Below are positions 63,371 through 64,000 of a stretch of 64,000 bases of DNA, piece after piece. The notes under the pieces are model-generated. The model ran no database searches. It was not told the origin of the DNA and saw only the letters and a list, made by a program, of their open reading frames with translations. Numbering within the stretch: position 1 is the first letter of the stretch; each line of letters starts with the position of its first letter. The DNA is taken from the NCBI GenBank assembly GCA_964563155.1, contig CAZLVL010000015.1, positions 1 through 64,000 on the forward strand, read 5' to 3'. Source of the DNA: DUPQ01 sp964563155. Lineage in GTDB: Bacteria; Bacillota; Clostridia; DUPQ01. A program made the position numbers and the translations under genes.

Positions 63371-64000
63371 TTATCCAACTCTTCTAAGAAAGCTTCTATA
63401 GCCAAACTTTCATCTAAGGTCTTAATAATTTCACCCTTTTTAAATATTACTGCTTTTTTATTCCCAAAAGCTATGCCTAAATCAGCATATTTTGCTTCAT
63501 TTATACCGTTTACAGAACATCCCATTACAGCAATGTCTAAATTCTTTTTAAGAGTTTTTGTTTTTTCTTCAACAATTCTAACAACCTCAATTAAATCAAT
63601 TTTAGTTCTTCCACAAGTTGGACAAGAAATAATGTTAACACCATATTTCTTTATTTCCATATAATTTAAAATATCCTTTGCAACCTCTACCTCTTTGACA
63701 GGATTATCTGTTAAAGAAATACGAATGGTATCTGAAATTCCTTCATTTAATAAAATACCTAGGGCTAAGGATGATTTTATTGTACCTTTTAACAAGGTCC
63801 CAGATTCGGTTATGCCAACATGGAGAGGGTTATCAAACATATCATTTAATCTTCTATATATTTCTACAGTTTCCATGGCATTTGTAGACTTTGCAGCAAT
63901 AACAAAATTATCAAAATCAAAGTCCAATAACATTTTTACCTGGTCTTTAACTGCATGTATTACAGCATCAACACAAGGACCTTGGTAAATATCATAAAGC
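63364..64000 (-). CDS. ispG: IspG, 4-hydroxy-3-methylbut-2-enyl diphosphate synthase (partial, N-terminus off window)
   Basis: IspG performs the Fe-S dependent penultimate step of the MEP isoprenoid pathway. The visible part is the C-terminal 211 residues or so and the reading frame continues through the right edge without a stop. It includes NPLHVGITESGTLLKGTIKSS, SLTDNPVKEVEVAKDIL, the cluster motif SCPTCGRT, IAVMGCSVNGINEAKYADLGIAFG and the end EAFLEELDKC. The three cluster cysteines and conserved Glu in NEA are seen. Its stop overlaps the polC-like start. Confidence 0.96.
   Translation of the reverse strand, partial: LYDIYQGPCVDAVIHAVKDQVKMLLDFDFDNFVIAAKSTNAMETVEIYRRLNDMFDNPLHVGITESGTLLKGTIKSSLALGILLNEGISDTIRISLTDNPVKEVEVAKDILNYMEIKKYGVNIISCPTCGRTKIDLIEVVRIVEEKTKTLKKNLDIAVMGCSVNGINEAKYADLGIAFGNKKAVIFKKGEIIKTLDESLAIEAFLEELDKC

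Overview
The window is about 64 kb of strongly AT-rich DNA, nearly all of it coding. The gene content and order are those of an anaerobic low-GC Firmicute of the Clostridia type: ispG-[polC position]-rimP-nusA-ylxR-infB-rbfA-nrnA-truB-ribF, hisS-aspS-recJ-rel-dtd, comEC-holA-rpsT, gap-pgk-tpiA-eno, HndA/HndB-type electron-bifurcating hydrogenase subunits, LCP and HPr-like proteins, and sigma-A type promoters with strong Shine-Dalgarno sites. I cannot name the genus. All genes but three (an HPr-like gene, rpsT and a polysaccharide deacetylase) lie on the minus strand. I saw no IS element, prophage, CRISPR array or rRNA; there is one tRNA, Pro(GGG). No gene-free stretch exceeds 300 bases.

Layout from low to high coordinate (transcription runs right to left): hydrogenase subunits (1-762, the first cut by the window edge); nagA, recG and a LacX-like mutarotase (883-4982); HPr-like gene (5075); mrp with an orphan substrate-binding lipoprotein (5412-7233); ligA; rpsT; a UroD-like gene lying between rpsT and holA-comEC (9714-14221); an aminosugar operon of GH123-like hydrolase, NahK-like kinase and NagB (14277-17835); a small P-loop protein; glycolysis (18681-23029, no phosphoglycerate mutase); trmL, a DUF1858 protein, icd, HU-like and a THUMP methyltransferase (23141-26571); a membrane-anchored deacetylase-like protein; radical SAM, clpE, uvrA and guaB (28709-36225); a tightly coupled chain of hisS, aspS, WG-repeat lipoprotein, recJ, rel, dtd, MBL hydrolase and beta-helix protein (36404-47443); LCP, pgi, tandem-OB SSB-like and tRNA-Pro (47587-50779); lgt; then the ribF-to-rimP translation/transcription cluster, a polC-like gene and ispG (51997-64000).

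The most unusual object is the polC-like gene at 60092-63370. It sits exactly where polC sits in many Firmicutes and can be aligned by eye to PolC from the OB domain to the C-terminal helix-hairpin-helix. It is about 340 residues short, and by that alignment all three palm catalytic aspartates, the PHP histidines, the exonuclease acidic motif and the zinc finger are gone. It is open for 1092 codons, so it looks like a maintained pseudo-polymerase rather than debris. Just downstream, a strong promoter starts the rimP-nusA-infB transcript directly into a terminator-like hairpin, a candidate attenuator.

A second theme is cytoplasmic glycan salvage. The NahK-like kinase, NagB, NagA, the signal-less GH123-like hydrolase and the signal-less beta-helix protein imply that amino-sugar oligosaccharides are taken up and cut inside the cell; the transporter is not in the window. 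All functional assignments are from reading the translations and recalled family motifs, without database searches.
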